Assembly: GCA_028117185.1 (NCBI GenBank)
Contig: JAOHHD010000018.1
Location: 1 to 31,065, forward strand
DNA length: 31,065 nt
DNA from: Luminiphilus sp.
GTDB lineage: Bacteria > Pseudomonadota > Gammaproteobacteria > Pseudomonadales > Halieaceae
Reading direction: 5' to 3'
Position numbers and translations under genes: made by a program. Position 1 is the first letter of the stretch, and every line of letters starts with the position of its first letter. Of this stretch, positions 15,721-23,529 are shown one piece after another. The notes beneath the pieces are model-generated. The model did no database searches. It was not told the origin of the DNA and was given only the letters and a program-made list of their open reading frames with translations.

Positions 15721-18321
15721 TTATTGCAGACCGGCCGCTTTAAGCGTGGCGCGCAGTTCATCTCGATAACGCTCAGCTGCGGGTTTATTTCCTATCATGT
15801 GGCTGTATTGCATGAGGGCTGACAGAACGTTGGGCTGTCCAGGCGCTAGGCGGTGGAGTTGTTGAAGGGTAGATAGCGCTTTGTCGGGATAGCCTTGATC
15901 GTTTTGCGCCACCGCAAAAACGTAATGATAATAGCCGGGGGTTTCTTCGAGGGTGGCAGCTGTTTCGAGTGCTTTGAGCCCTGCTTGCGGGTTGCCGTCG
16001 CGAATTTCTAATAGTCCTTTACTGAACCATATCGCGCCATCGTCTGCGCTGAGTGCGAGGCCGTCTTCGAGGATGGCGCGCGCAGCATTGTCATCACCTA
16101 ACGAGCGATACAGGTCGGCTAAGTTGACTCTGGCGACACTCGATTGTGGATTTTTTTTGAGCGCCGACAAGAGCCCCGCTTCGGCGGCTTTGGTTTCTCC
16201 CTGTGCCAGTTGGAACCGACTTAATTGAGCCAATACCGAAGGCATATCGAGGTGTTGTGACTGGACCTCACGATACTCTTTGTTGAGTGCAGCGACCCGC
16301 TCTGCCTGACCCTCTATGCTAGAAGCTGGGAGATCGGCGAGTTGTTCCGCCGTTATCATACGAACCCCCAGCACGGGGTCTTCTAATACGGGCGTCAGCA
16401 TGGCTAGGCGCTGTTCAAGCGGTAACTGTCCGACTGCTTCGGCTGCTGCCAGGCGAATTAATGGATCCGAGCTGCTTAACCAAAGACTCACGTTGGGAGC
16501 GGTTATCGAGGGTACCAACGCACTGAGGCGGCTGATTGCCGAGGCGCGCAGCAGCGCGCTATAGGCATTGTTATTGGCGGTATCTAACAGTATAGGCGTG
16601 GCTCGAACATCGCCGCGATCGGCTGCATGAAATGCCCGCGCAGGGTGATTTCGCTGGTCAGTAAAGCGCACCCCCCAGTCGAGTAATGCGGAGTAGGCCC
16701 AATCGGCACTTTTTTCGGTATGGCACTGGTTGCAGGCGTTCGGACTGCCGGTGCTCAGTGACAAGTCGGGTCGAGGGATTCGCATGCTGTGGTCACGCCG
16801 GGCATCCACGCCCATATAAATTTGGCTCGGCATATGGCAAGCGACACAGGCAGTGCCGGCACTCTTAGCGAGGTGTCGGTGATGGGAGGGGGTGTCGTAT
16901 TGCGTAGCCGTATGGCACTGCCCACACACGGCATTACCCTCAGCTATCAACTCATTACTATGGGGGTTGTGACAGTTGCTGCAGACCACGCCGGCTTGGT
17001 GCATTTTGCTTTGGATAAAAGAACCATAGACGTAGACTTCATCGCGAATCTGGCCATCTGGCCAATACAAGGGCGTGTCGATGAGCGCTAGGCGGTGGGT
17101 ATCGAGTAAAGGCCTACCCGGGTGGTAATCACCGAGCGTGCTGCGCCGTGCGTGGCATCTGCCACAGGTGTCAATTTGTATCGTGTTATCGAGCGTTTTC
17201 GTCCGACGCGCGATGTCCGCGCCTTCAGGCCACTGCCATGCGCCCCGAGCGCTTAAGCTCATTTCAAAACCGATTTGCCCAGGCGATAACGCGTCTTTCT
17301 GCGCCAACTGTTGGTGTGTGCTGCCCGGTCCATGACAGGCTTCGCAACCGACGTCGATTTGCTCGTAGTGGGTATTGAACTGATCTGCTTCGGCGTCGTA
17401 GCGTTTTTTGACGTCAGTACTGTGACACTCTGCGCAGCTGGTATTCCAATTAAAATAGCCGCCTGTCCAGTGCAGAGGGTCGCCTGCCAGGACGGGCTCC
17501 TCCTCGTAAAGGTGATACCAGCGCTGTCCGCCTGCTTGGATCGGGCGCGTATCCCAAGCGATGGCCAGTGCTTGCAGACGCCCACCAGGCAGCGGCAGCA
17601 GATATTGTTGTAGTGGCTCGACACCAAAAACATATTTAACGGGAAATGTTTCGAGTAAGCCCTTCGCATTATCGGTGGTGATGAAATACGCATCACCGCG
17701 CCGGAAAAAAGTCGTCGTCACCCCATGATAGTGAAACTGTGCATTGTCAAAATCACCCAATATGGTGTCGGGGGTGGCTTCCTGCATCGCTAAGTCATGA
17801 TGCGAATCGGTCCAGTCGGCCGTCTCTTGCTCGTGACAGCTTGCGCAGGCGCCGTTACCAATGTACTCGGCGGCGACTGCAGGCGTCGCCGCGGCGATGG
17901 GGGTGGTTAAGCCGCATCCAATGCTCAGCAGCAAGGCACTCAGTAACCGAGCCGCGCGCTGATACAGTGACGGCAGGGTGCGTGGTGTCGGGCTGTGATG
18001 TTGTGGATCGTGCCGTGAACCATCGGTAATGATGGCTGGGTCAACAGTTGATTTACTCTGCGCTTGCACTGCTTCAGACACTCCGGGCACGGTTGGTACG
18101 GTACTGTAAGATGACGCGTTGAGACCCTGCCAGTGTTGACTATTCTCTGTGGTGTTGGCAATGGCATCGGACTTATGTCCACTTTTTATCCCTACTTTTT
18201 TTGGAAATGACGGTTCACCCCTTTTGCGCGTTGCTGGTGCAGCATTCAGCGGGACGCAGAGCGATCCAAGATCGCTGCTTGGGCAGAGGTGTCTTGAACA
18301 GGTGTCATAAACGGGGGTCAT
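15721..18321 (-). CDS. Octaheme cytochrome c with HEAT and TPR repeats
   Basis: A large exported multiheme c-type cytochrome, 866 residues in the longest frame. Eight CXXCH motifs begin at residues 159, 296, 326, 386, 447, 466, 492 and 530. They are followed by HEAT-like repeats (about 575-690) and TPR-like helices (about 695-860). Electron transfer in the periplasm or at the outer membrane is likely, the repeats probably mediating protein contacts; partner and substrate are unknown. Resemblance to Cytochrom_C552/c554-type domains is from heme pattern only. The signal peptide (LLSALLLSIGCGLTTPIAAA) sits near residues 127-146, so the ATG at 18321 is doubtful: it has no Shine-Dalgarno and lies inside a 13-bp tandem repeat. 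In-frame GTGs at 18090, 18081 and 18069 are alternatives, though still 40-50 residues before the hydrophobic core. Confidence 0.82.
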   Translation of the reverse strand: MTPVYDTCSRHLCPSSDLGSLCVPLNAAPATRKRGEPSFPKKVGIKSGHKSDAIANTTENSQHWQGLNASSYSTVPTVPGVSEAVQAQSKSTVDPAIITDGSRHDPQHHSPTPRTLPSLYQRAARLLSALLLSIGCGLTTPIAAATPAVAAEYIGNGACASCHEQETADWTDSHHDLAMQEATPDTILGDFDNAQFHYHGVTTTFFRRGDAYFITTDNAKGLLETFPVKYVFGVEPLQQYLLPLPGGRLQALAIAWDTRPIQAGGQRWYHLYEEEPVLAGDPLHWTGGYFNWNTSCAECHSTDVKKRYDAEADQFNTHYEQIDVGCEACHGPGSTHQQLAQKDALSPGQIGFEMSLSARGAWQWPEGADIARRTKTLDNTIQIDTCGRCHARRSTLGDYHPGRPLLDTHRLALIDTPLYWPDGQIRDEVYVYGSFIQSKMHQAGVVCSNCHNPHSNELIAEGNAVCGQCHTATQYDTPSHHRHLAKSAGTACVACHMPSQIYMGVDARRDHSMRIPRPDLSLSTGSPNACNQCHTEKSADWAYSALLDWGVRFTDQRNHPARAFHAADRGDVRATPILLDTANNNAYSALLRASAISRLSALVPSITAPNVSLWLSSSDPLIRLAAAEAVGQLPLEQRLAMLTPVLEDPVLGVRMITAEQLADLPASSIEGQAERVAALNKEYREVQSQHLDMPSVLAQLSRFQLAQGETKAAEAGLLSALKKNPQSSVARVNLADLYRSLGDDNAARAILEDGLALSADDGAIWFSKGLLEIRDGNPQAGLKALETAATLEETPGYYHYVFAVAQNDQGYPDKALSTLQQLHRLAPGQPNVLSALMQYSHMIGNKPAAERYRDELRATLKAAGLQ

Positions 18322-18410
18322 AAACGGAGGTCTTAAGCAGGCCCCATACCAGGTTCCCCAAACAGGGCTCCAAAAAAGAGCTCATAAAAAGAGCTCATAA
18401 AAACGTGGTC
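18281..18410. repeat. Degenerate 13-bp tandem repeat (about 10 units)
   Basis: On + the sequence divides into ten units with consensus close to ATAAACAGGGGTC: starts at 18281, 18294, 18307, 18320, 18333, 18346, 18359 (12 bases), 18371, 18384 and 18397 (14 bases). The units at 18307 and 18320 differ at one position and those at 18371 and 18384 at two; the others are more diverged. On the minus strand several unit borders create ATG codons (18398, 18385, 18321, 18308) in different frames, and the last three units lie within the longest cytochrome frame. Confidence 0.75.
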
Positions 18411-18723
18411 TGCAGTCTACCGATTGCAAGGGTGGGTAGCCCCACCGGGTGGCACAGGATCGCCCGGGGCAAATAAGGGTGCCCTGGGAAAATTGGCCTC
18501 ACAGGGTGCCGTCAAGGTGATGAGCGGTGGTGTTTTGATGGACCCCCCGCACGCTGTTTGCTATATCGTTTACATTAGCGGGCGGCGCCGGTCTCCTTGG
18601 ATAGGTTGAGAGGCTGACGCCACGATCCAAGAAAAAGTGGCTGAGTACTGCGACACAGTGGTGCGCAGGGGTCAGGGCAGGCAAATCGCCATCGCGAAGT
18701 GAGAGGTTAAATAGGACAAAGCT
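18411..18723. other. Non-coding gap between the cytochrome repeat and the amidotransferase gene
   Basis: No convincing gene is seen in these 313 bases. The left part is GC-rich and can fold in alternative ways: GGTGGG (18431-18436) with CCCACC (18441-18446), or CCACC with GGTGG inside 18442-18452, and CCGGG (18445-18449) with CCCGG (18463-18467). AGGGTGCC is repeated at 18476 and 18503. It must contain promoters for the divergent cytochrome and amidotransferase genes, but I cannot place them. Confidence 0.4.
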
Positions 18724-19425
18724 ATGCACATTGGTATTTTACGGACTGATTCGGTGAGACCTGAATGGGTGGCGGCGCACGGACAGTATCCCGACATGTT
18801 TGAGCGTTTGCTGACGGAGCAAGATGACGCTTTGCGCTTTACCACGTGGGATGTTGAAGCAGGAGCATTGCCTGCTGCCTGTGATGTGGCCGATGCTTTT
18901 CTGATTACGGGAAGTAAAAGTAGCGTTTATGACGATAAGACGTGGATCCGTTCACTTGAGGACTTTGTCCGTGCACTGCACGCCACGCGCACTAAACTCG
19001 TTGGTATTTGCTTTGGCCATCAGCTGATTGCGCAAGCGCTGGGCGGCGCGGTGGCTAAGTCGACGAAAGGGTGGGGTGTCGGCATTAACTGTTATGCGGT
19101 TGACGACACGCTACTTGAACAGGCGGACAGCAAGGAGCTGTGCTTGCTGGCATCACATCAGGACCAAGTCATGCAGATGCCACCCGGCGCTAAAAAAATA
19201 GCCACCAGTGCGCATTGTGAGGTAGCGGGGATGGTATTGGGGGAACATATTTTGACGTTCCAGGGGCATCCTGAGTTTACCCCTGAATATGCCCGAGCCA
19301 TCATGTCTTTTCGCCACGATATGATTGGCGAAGCGCGTGTCACCGAGGGCCTTAAAAGCCTTGTGGCCCGCGAACACGAGGGAGGTCGAGCGGCGCGCTG
19401 GATACTCGACTTTTTGAGACAGTAA
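18724..19425 (+). CDS. Class I glutamine amidotransferase (GMP synthase-like GATase domain)
   Basis: A free-standing 233-residue glutaminase/amidotransferase-like protein. The nucleophile elbow KLVGICFGHQ holds Cys96, and FQGHPEF provides His182 and Glu184, so the triad is complete. This single-domain type is widespread; members hydrolyse glutamine or gamma-glutamyl compounds (for example in polyamine or glutathione-related breakdown), and the real substrate here is not known. The ATG at 18724 follows an AGGA about 9 bases upstream. The gene ends 5 bases before the convergent glyoxalase gene, leaving no room for a separate terminator. Confidence 0.85.
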   Translation: MHIGILRTDSVRPEWVAAHGQYPDMFERLLTEQDDALRFTTWDVEAGALPAACDVADAFLITGSKSSVYDDKTWIRSLEDFVRALHATRTKLVGICFGHQLIAQALGGAVAKSTKGWGVGINCYAVDDTLLEQADSKELCLLASHQDQVMQMPPGAKKIATSAHCEVAGMVLGEHILTFQGHPEFTPEYARAIMSFRHDMIGEARVTEGLKSLVAREHEGGRAARWILDFLRQ

Positions 19426-19430
19426 TGGCG

Positions 19431-19871
19431 TTACCAGCTGCCTTGGTTTGGCATTGATAACCAAGGCTCTGCTTCGGCTAGTGCAGAGCCTGCCTGCAGT
19501 AGCTCAATGGAAATCCCGTCCGGCGATTGAATGAAGGCCATGCGGCCGTCGCGAGGGGGGCGATTGAGCGTGACTCCACGGTCTATCAGCTGCTGGCAAG
19601 TGTGATAAATATCGTCGACTTGATACGCTAAGTGGCCAAAATTCCGACCGCCATCGTAGGTTTCTGGGTCCCAGTTATAAGTGATTTCGACTAACGGAGC
19701 TTGTTGCGTTTTAGCGTTGTCGACGTCCGCCGGCGCACTGAGAAAAACGAGGGTAAATCGCCCTGCCTCATTTTCGTAACGATAGGCCTCGATCAAGCCG
19801 AGCTGATCGACAAAAAAATGCAGTGTCTGCTCTAAATTGGCAGCGCGAATCATGGTGTGTAGGTAGCGCAT
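19431..19871 (-). CDS. gloA: Lactoylglutathione lyase (glyoxalase I, VOC superfamily)
   Basis: Converts the hemithioacetal of methylglyoxal and glutathione to S-lactoylglutathione, a cytoplasmic detoxification step. The 146-residue protein keeps the four metal ligands expected for GloA: His5 (LHTMIR), Glu62 (LVEITYNW), His80 (NFGHLAY) and Glu123 (GISIELLQ). I set the start at ATG 19871, with AGGAG 9 bases upstream; a TTG at 19877 would lie only 3 bases from that site. It is the standard short, E. coli-like form. It is divergent from rdgC with 111 bases between starts, and converges with the amidotransferase gene. Other VOC enzymes are possible, but residue pattern and neighbours of the metal sites are those of GloA. 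Confidence 0.9.
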   Translation of the reverse strand: MRYLHTMIRAANLEQTLHFFVDQLGLIEAYRYENEAGRFTLVFLSAPADVDNAKTQQAPLVEITYNWDPETYDGGRNFGHLAYQVDDIYHTCQQLIDRGVTLNRPPRDGRMAFIQSPDGISIELLQAGSALAEAEPWLSMPNQGSW

Positions 19872-19982
19872 GGTCAAATTCTCCTGTCTCAGAACGTGAT
19901 ATTAAATGAACTCGACCCTCAAAAGCAGAGACTGCGATACACTGCCCGCCCTGCGTTTCACTCAACTCGGAAGTGTTATTTT

Positions 19983-20885
19983 ATGTGGTTTCGTTCTCTG
20001 CGTCCTTACCGTTTACCTAGCCGTCTGGGCATCGACGCCGAAGAGTTAGAAAGACGGCTGCAGTCGCGTCCTTTTACTGCCTGTTCTCCCGCTCAGGCGA
20101 CCAGCTTGGGGTGGGTACCCGCTCTCGATGAGACTGCTTCGGCGCTAGTCCATGCGGCGGGGCCCTACTGGATGGTGCGCTTAAAACGGGAAGAAAAGTT
20201 ACTGCCTGCGACGGTCGTGCGAGAACAGGCGAACGAGCGTTGTAGTCAGATCGCTAAAGCACAGGGGCGTAAAGTGAGCCGCCGAGAGCGGCAAGCGGTC
20301 ACTGACGAAGTGACTCAAGATTTGTTACCACGCGCGTTTTCTCGCTCTACGTCGGTGAGAGCGATTATTGCGGATCGTGCGGGCTGGATCTGGGTCGATA
20401 GCAGTAGCGCGGGTCGTTCGGAAGAAGTGCTGAATCATTTACGAGAAGCACTCGGCAATTTGCCTGTGGTATTGCCAGAGACACAAAAGGCGCCAGCACA
20501 TGTCATGACCCAATGGTTGTTGCATCAATCGGTGCCTGAGTCAGTTGAGTTGGCCAATGAAGCTGATTTTATCGATCAGCGCGAGGAGGGGAGCTCGGTC
20601 AAGGTGCGCGGCGTTCCGCTTGATAGTGAGGAGGTGCTCGCGCACCTGTCTTCAGGGCACCAAGTGGCGCGACTGGCCCTCGAATGGGGTAATCGAGTTG
20701 CCGCGGTAGTCGATAAAGACCTCTCTTTTCGCCGCCTCAAATTTACTGATGCCATTCGTGAGGCCAATGACGAGTTGGTTGAAGATCCCTTGGCTCGTGC
20801 GGACGCTGACTTTTTGATTCTTTGCGAGATTTTAGAAGGCCTACAAACCGCGATGGTGAAGGCGTTTGGTGGGTTAGCTGAGTGA
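19983..20885 (+). CDS. rdgC: Recombination-associated protein RdgC
   Basis: A ring-shaped DNA-binding protein that modulates RecA at the nucleoid and replication forks. The 300-residue protein matches E. coli RdgC (303) and begins MWFRSLRPYRL, the family N-terminus, with FTACSPAQATSLGWVPAL and EEKLLPATVV following. The frame is open upstream to 19896, but ATG 19983 gives the family start and has GGAAG upstream. Its TGA overlaps the GTG of the DUF1653 gene by 4 bases, indicating coupling. I see no truncation or missing region. Confidence 0.93.
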   Translation: MWFRSLRPYRLPSRLGIDAEELERRLQSRPFTACSPAQATSLGWVPALDETASALVHAAGPYWMVRLKREEKLLPATVVREQANERCSQIAKAQGRKVSRRERQAVTDEVTQDLLPRAFSRSTSVRAIIADRAGWIWVDSSSAGRSEEVLNHLREALGNLPVVLPETQKAPAHVMTQWLLHQSVPESVELANEADFIDQREEGSSVKVRGVPLDSEEVLAHLSSGHQVARLALEWGNRVAAVVDKDLSFRRLKFTDAIREANDELVEDPLARADADFLILCEILEGLQTAMVKAFGGLAE

Positions 20886-21109
20886 GCGATCTTGTCGTCG
20901 GGCGTTATCGTCACTATAAAGGTCAGACCTACTCGGTCATTGGCGTTGCCCAGCATTCAGAGACCGGCGAGTCATTGGTTGTCTACCGGCCCGAATACGG
21001 CGCGCGAGGTCTCTGGGTGCGTCCCTTATCGATGTTTCAAGAGCACGTGACCACGCCTGAGGGCAACGTGCCGCGCTTTGATCTGATAGCGCCTTTGTCG
21101 GTGGATTAA
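20882..21109 (+). CDS. DUF1653 domain protein
   Basis: A 75-residue cytoplasmic protein made almost entirely of one DUF1653 domain: VGRYRHYKGQTYSVIGVAQHSETG, LVVYRPEY, LWVRPLSMFQEHV (motifs given in parts). Proteins of this family are small beta folds of unknown function. It starts at GTG 20882 within the rdgC stop (GTGA) and therefore is probably translated from the rdgC message. Its TAA overlaps the TAA of the convergent channel gene by 3 bases. Confidence 0.82.
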   Translation: MSDLVVGRYRHYKGQTYSVIGVAQHSETGESLVVYRPEYGARGLWVRPLSMFQEHVTTPEGNVPRFDLIAPLSVD

Positions 21110-21540
21110 GGCTGAATCTTCCATAGGCGCGTCATCTCTATGTAGAGATAGGAGGCTGTCCAGGTGATTAAGACAAGGCCTGTTAGCGCTTCGACCCCTG
21201 CCAGTAATCGCAATGGGCCGGTAGGGGTAATGTCGCCAAAGCCCACGGTGGTGAAGGCGGCATAGGAAAAGTAGACATAATCGGCAGCCGTGCCCGTAAA
21301 CTCGCCCTCCAATGTGCCGAATCCTAAGCGAATGGAGACGAGATAAGCGATGGCAAACAGCGACACCTCAATGGAGTGAGCAATGAGCGCCATCAACACG
21401 CCATATCCAAGCCGTAAATGAGGATATCGACTGGCTACCCATCCACCGTTATTGAGATGCCGCAGGAAAAAATAGTGCACAGAGGTAGACAGCAAGATGG
21501 CGGCTAAAATGACCCCAAAATTTCCGATGCTGACGATCAT
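21106..21540 (-). CDS. Small potassium-channel-like membrane protein (Ion_trans_2)
   Basis: A 144-residue inner-membrane protein with three predicted membrane segments (about 5-25, 46-71 and 110-135) and a pore loop before the last. The selectivity filter reads TVGFGD at 98-103, the variant with Phe in place of the commoner Tyr of TVGYGD. There is no cytoplasmic RCK or voltage-sensor domain, so it would be a minimal, probably tetrameric channel; selectivity for potassium is inferred from the filter. ATG 21540 has AGGAG 8 bases upstream. It converges with DUF1653 (overlapping stops) and is divergent from the secreted ABM-like gene. Confidence 0.82.
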   Translation of the reverse strand: MIVSIGNFGVILAAILLSTSVHYFFLRHLNNGGWVASRYPHLRLGYGVLMALIAHSIEVSLFAIAYLVSIRLGFGTLEGEFTGTAADYVYFSYAAFTTVGFGDITPTGPLRLLAGVEALTGLVLITWTASYLYIEMTRLWKIQP

Positions 21541-21731
21541 GATGCACGCTCCTGATAACGCGATATCGTGTGTTTGGCGTCTTCTCCGCTGGTGTTATAT
21601 TGGTTTGGAGAGCGAAACCCACGATTTGGCTGTGTCAGCTTATACCGTGTGCTTGGCTCAGTGGCGAGGGTTTCTCAGGAAAAAGAGCGATTCGTCTAAG
21701 CCAGAAATCAGTTATTAGAGGGGAGTTCAGT

Positions 21732-22199
21732 ATGGCACTACGTGGGTTATTACTCTTTTTTATGCTCGTTAGTGCGCCCTATGTCGTGGCGAGTGAGCAG
21801 GGTTCGCTGGTTGCAGGCCCGTCGCCTTTTGTCCTGATCGCTCGATTGCATGCGCTACCCAATGCGGCCGAACAGGTTGTTGCATTGTCCCGGGCCGTCG
21901 ATGCCAAGGTCGAGCAAGGGGAGCCGGGCATGTTGCTGCACACCTTTGATGCGGATCCCGATGATGCCTTGGGGTTTGTTTGGACCGAGGTTTACGAAAA
22001 TAGCGATGCGTTACTATTTCACCTGAACAATACAGACCTCGGACTGTACCTAGAGGCCGTTTCACCGCATTTAGATGGTTTCACCATCGAGCTTTACGGT
22101 GCGGTGTCTGACGAGGCAGTTGCTGCGCTTCGAGCAACGGGCAACTCTGTGACGCACTACGCTAATGTGCTGGGATACATTCGCGACCTATCACCATGA
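21732..22199 (+). CDS. Secreted ABM-like (dimeric alpha/beta barrel) protein
   Basis: A 155-residue exported protein with a Sec signal peptide (LRGLLLFFMLVSAPYVVA, cleavage near residue 22). The mature part, FVLIARLHALPNAAEQVVAL ... FVWTEVYENSDALLFHL, has the layout of antibiotic-biosynthesis-monooxygenase (ABM)/YgiN-type domains. Those are usually cytoplasmic and act on quinones or small aromatic compounds; an exported one has no assigned role. ATG 21732 follows GGGGAG by about 6 bases; the frame is open back to 21570, but that would hide the signal peptide. The next + gene begins 27 bases downstream, so an operon is possible. Confidence 0.7.
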   Translation: MALRGLLLFFMLVSAPYVVASEQGSLVAGPSPFVLIARLHALPNAAEQVVALSRAVDAKVEQGEPGMLLHTFDADPDDALGFVWTEVYENSDALLFHLNNTDLGLYLEAVSPHLDGFTIELYGAVSDEAVAALRATGNSVTHYANVLGYIRDLSP

Positions 22200-22226
22200 C
22201 GGTGAACCGATGTCGAGGACGCTAAT

Positions 22227-22577
22227 GTGACGAGCGCACCAGAACCCGCGGCGCCCGAATCTAAAATTGACTGGGGTGCGGTCACACACGCCATCGCCGG
22301 GCTTTCTGCCGTGATTGTGGGTGCGTTAATGTACGTTAAGCCTTGGGCCCAAGATGTTTTTTCTGTGCTCATGGTAGTGGCCGCCATTGCCGCCATTTAT
22401 TTTTCTTGGAAGCATTCAGCTTGGGTACCGGGGCATTGGTTTGCCATGTTGCCGGTGGTCGGTGTGGTGTTGGGTTACTCGGGTTGGCAGTGGGGGTTTT
22501 CTCTCGCCTACGTGACGCTGTGGCTTGCTTTCGTCCATTTTATCATTCGCGGCATACAAAGCTTACGGTCCACATAA
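22227..22577 (+). CDS. Small inner-membrane protein, unknown function
   Basis: A 116-residue hydrophobic protein with about four predicted membrane segments (roughly 18-38, 43-61, 69-86, 89-110) and a short Pro/Ala/Glu-rich N-terminus. No family is recognised. It starts at GTG 22227, with GAGG (22214-22217) about 9 bases upstream, and sits between the ABM-like and NTF2-like genes on the same strand, so the three may be co-transcribed. The Trp-rich segments are unusual for its size, but I would not infer a function. Confidence 0.65.
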   Translation: MTSAPEPAAPESKIDWGAVTHAIAGLSAVIVGALMYVKPWAQDVFSVLMVVAAIAAIYFSWKHSAWVPGHWFAMLPVVGVVLGYSGWQWGFSLAYVTLWLAFVHFIIRGIQSLRST

Positions 22578-22637
22578 GCTCGGCAGCTGATTGTGGGCTC
22601 GAGAGATTGAGTGCGCTGGCTCTCGGAGGAGTCTGTA

Positions 22638-23099
22638 ATGAGTGAGATTGTGAATCAGTTTTATGGCGCGATTCGGTCGGGTGATGTCGACATTCTTGAT
22701 GCTCTGATCGATCAGGACTTCAGTTTAATCTGTCCGACACAGGACCATGTGTTGTCGGGTGTTTATCGCGGCAAGCATCGTTTTTTTGAGGAGGTGACTC
22801 CGCATGTTTTCGGCAGTGTCGAGTCCAGTGACATCACATTCTGTGCTGCCCACGAAATCATTGTTGATACGGGTGAGGTGGTTGTTGCCATGGCGCAAAA
22901 TAATGGCTTTTCGCGAGCAGAAACCCGCTACGATCAGCAGTATATTCACATTTTTAAAATTCGCGACGGGCGCATTGTCGCCTTGATTGAGGGCTTTGAT
23001 ACAGCGCTCGCTAACCGCGCACTGTGGGGCAGTGCCGACAAGCTGCCCGCAGATGAGGCGGCCCATTTATCCAACCTTCAGTACTTCATGGACGCCTGA
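22638..23099 (+). CDS. NTF2-like / SnoaL-like protein
   Basis: A 153-residue cytoplasmic protein with the NTF2-like cone fold pattern: IVNQFYGAIRSGDVDILDALIDQDF at the N-terminus, YRGKHRFFEEVTPHVFG in the middle, and DQQYIHIFKIRDGRIVALIEGFDT near the end. Such proteins are often isomerases, hydrolases or ligand carriers; which applies here is not visible. ATG 22638 has an excellent GGAGGA 7 bases upstream, so the in-frame start at 22611 is not needed. It converges with the DUF5329 gene, with 28 bases between stops that include a weak GCTGG...CCAGC hairpin. Confidence 0.78.
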   Translation: MSEIVNQFYGAIRSGDVDILDALIDQDFSLICPTQDHVLSGVYRGKHRFFEEVTPHVFGSVESSDITFCAAHEIIVDTGEVVVAMAQNNGFSRAETRYDQQYIHIFKIRDGRIVALIEGFDTALANRALWGSADKLPADEAAHLSNLQYFMDA

Positions 23100-23127
23100 C
23101 AGGCTGGGCTAGCATCCAGCTGCGAGC

Positions 23128-23529
23128 TCACTGGTCTGATTGATAAAAGGCCGATACATCGAGATCCTGAGCGTTTGCACGAATCTGCTCCAGAGCGCCT
23201 ATCATCCAATCCCCTGCCGGCAGGGTGCCACCCTCATAGCTCATCAGGTAGGGCTTTCCTGTCAATGAGCTGCTGCTCGCTAATTGCGCAATAAAGTCGT
23301 CAGCCGAATCGATGTGCTTTCCCGCTCTAGTGTATTTGAGTTCAAGGTGGGCTGCCGCTTCTGCTGCCGTGTGCTGACGCCCATTGCGATTGAAATCACA
23401 GTTGCTTGAGGCGATGGCATCGATCAGTAGACGTACCTCGCGCTCAGCGGTGTCAGCACCTTGCACGTGAAGGCTCTTTAGCATTAGCAAGCTGACGAAG
23501 AGCGCTGCGATGAACCGCTTGACTGTCAT
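23128..23529 (-). CDS. Secreted DUF5329 protein
   Basis: A 133-residue exported protein with a signal peptide (KRFIAALFVSLLMLKSLHVQGA, cleavage near residue 25). The mature part carries a pattern I associate with DUF5329: VRLLIDAIASSNCDFNRNG, AAEAAAHLELKY, ADDFIAQLAS and SLTGKPYLMSY. Function is unknown. Its ATG overlaps the stop of the EEP gene (ATGA), so it is the coupled last gene of the minus-strand run. The single Cys in CDFNRNG is the family's characteristic residue and probably not part of a disulfide within the protein. Confidence 0.78.
   Translation of the reverse strand: MTVKRFIAALFVSLLMLKSLHVQGADTAEREVRLLIDAIASSNCDFNRNGRQHTAAEAAAHLELKYTRAGKHIDSADDFIAQLASSSSLTGKPYLMSYEGGTLPAGDWMIGALEQIRANAQDLDVSAFYQSDQ

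Noticed and set aside
18411..18723. Known riboswitch upstream of the amidotransferase gene
   Set aside because: I found alternative hairpins but no consensus of any riboswitch class I know.
18499..18729. 76-residue minus-strand frame in the gap upstream of the amidotransferase gene
   Set aside because: No domain, no ribosome site, irregular composition; more likely chance in GC-rich DNA.
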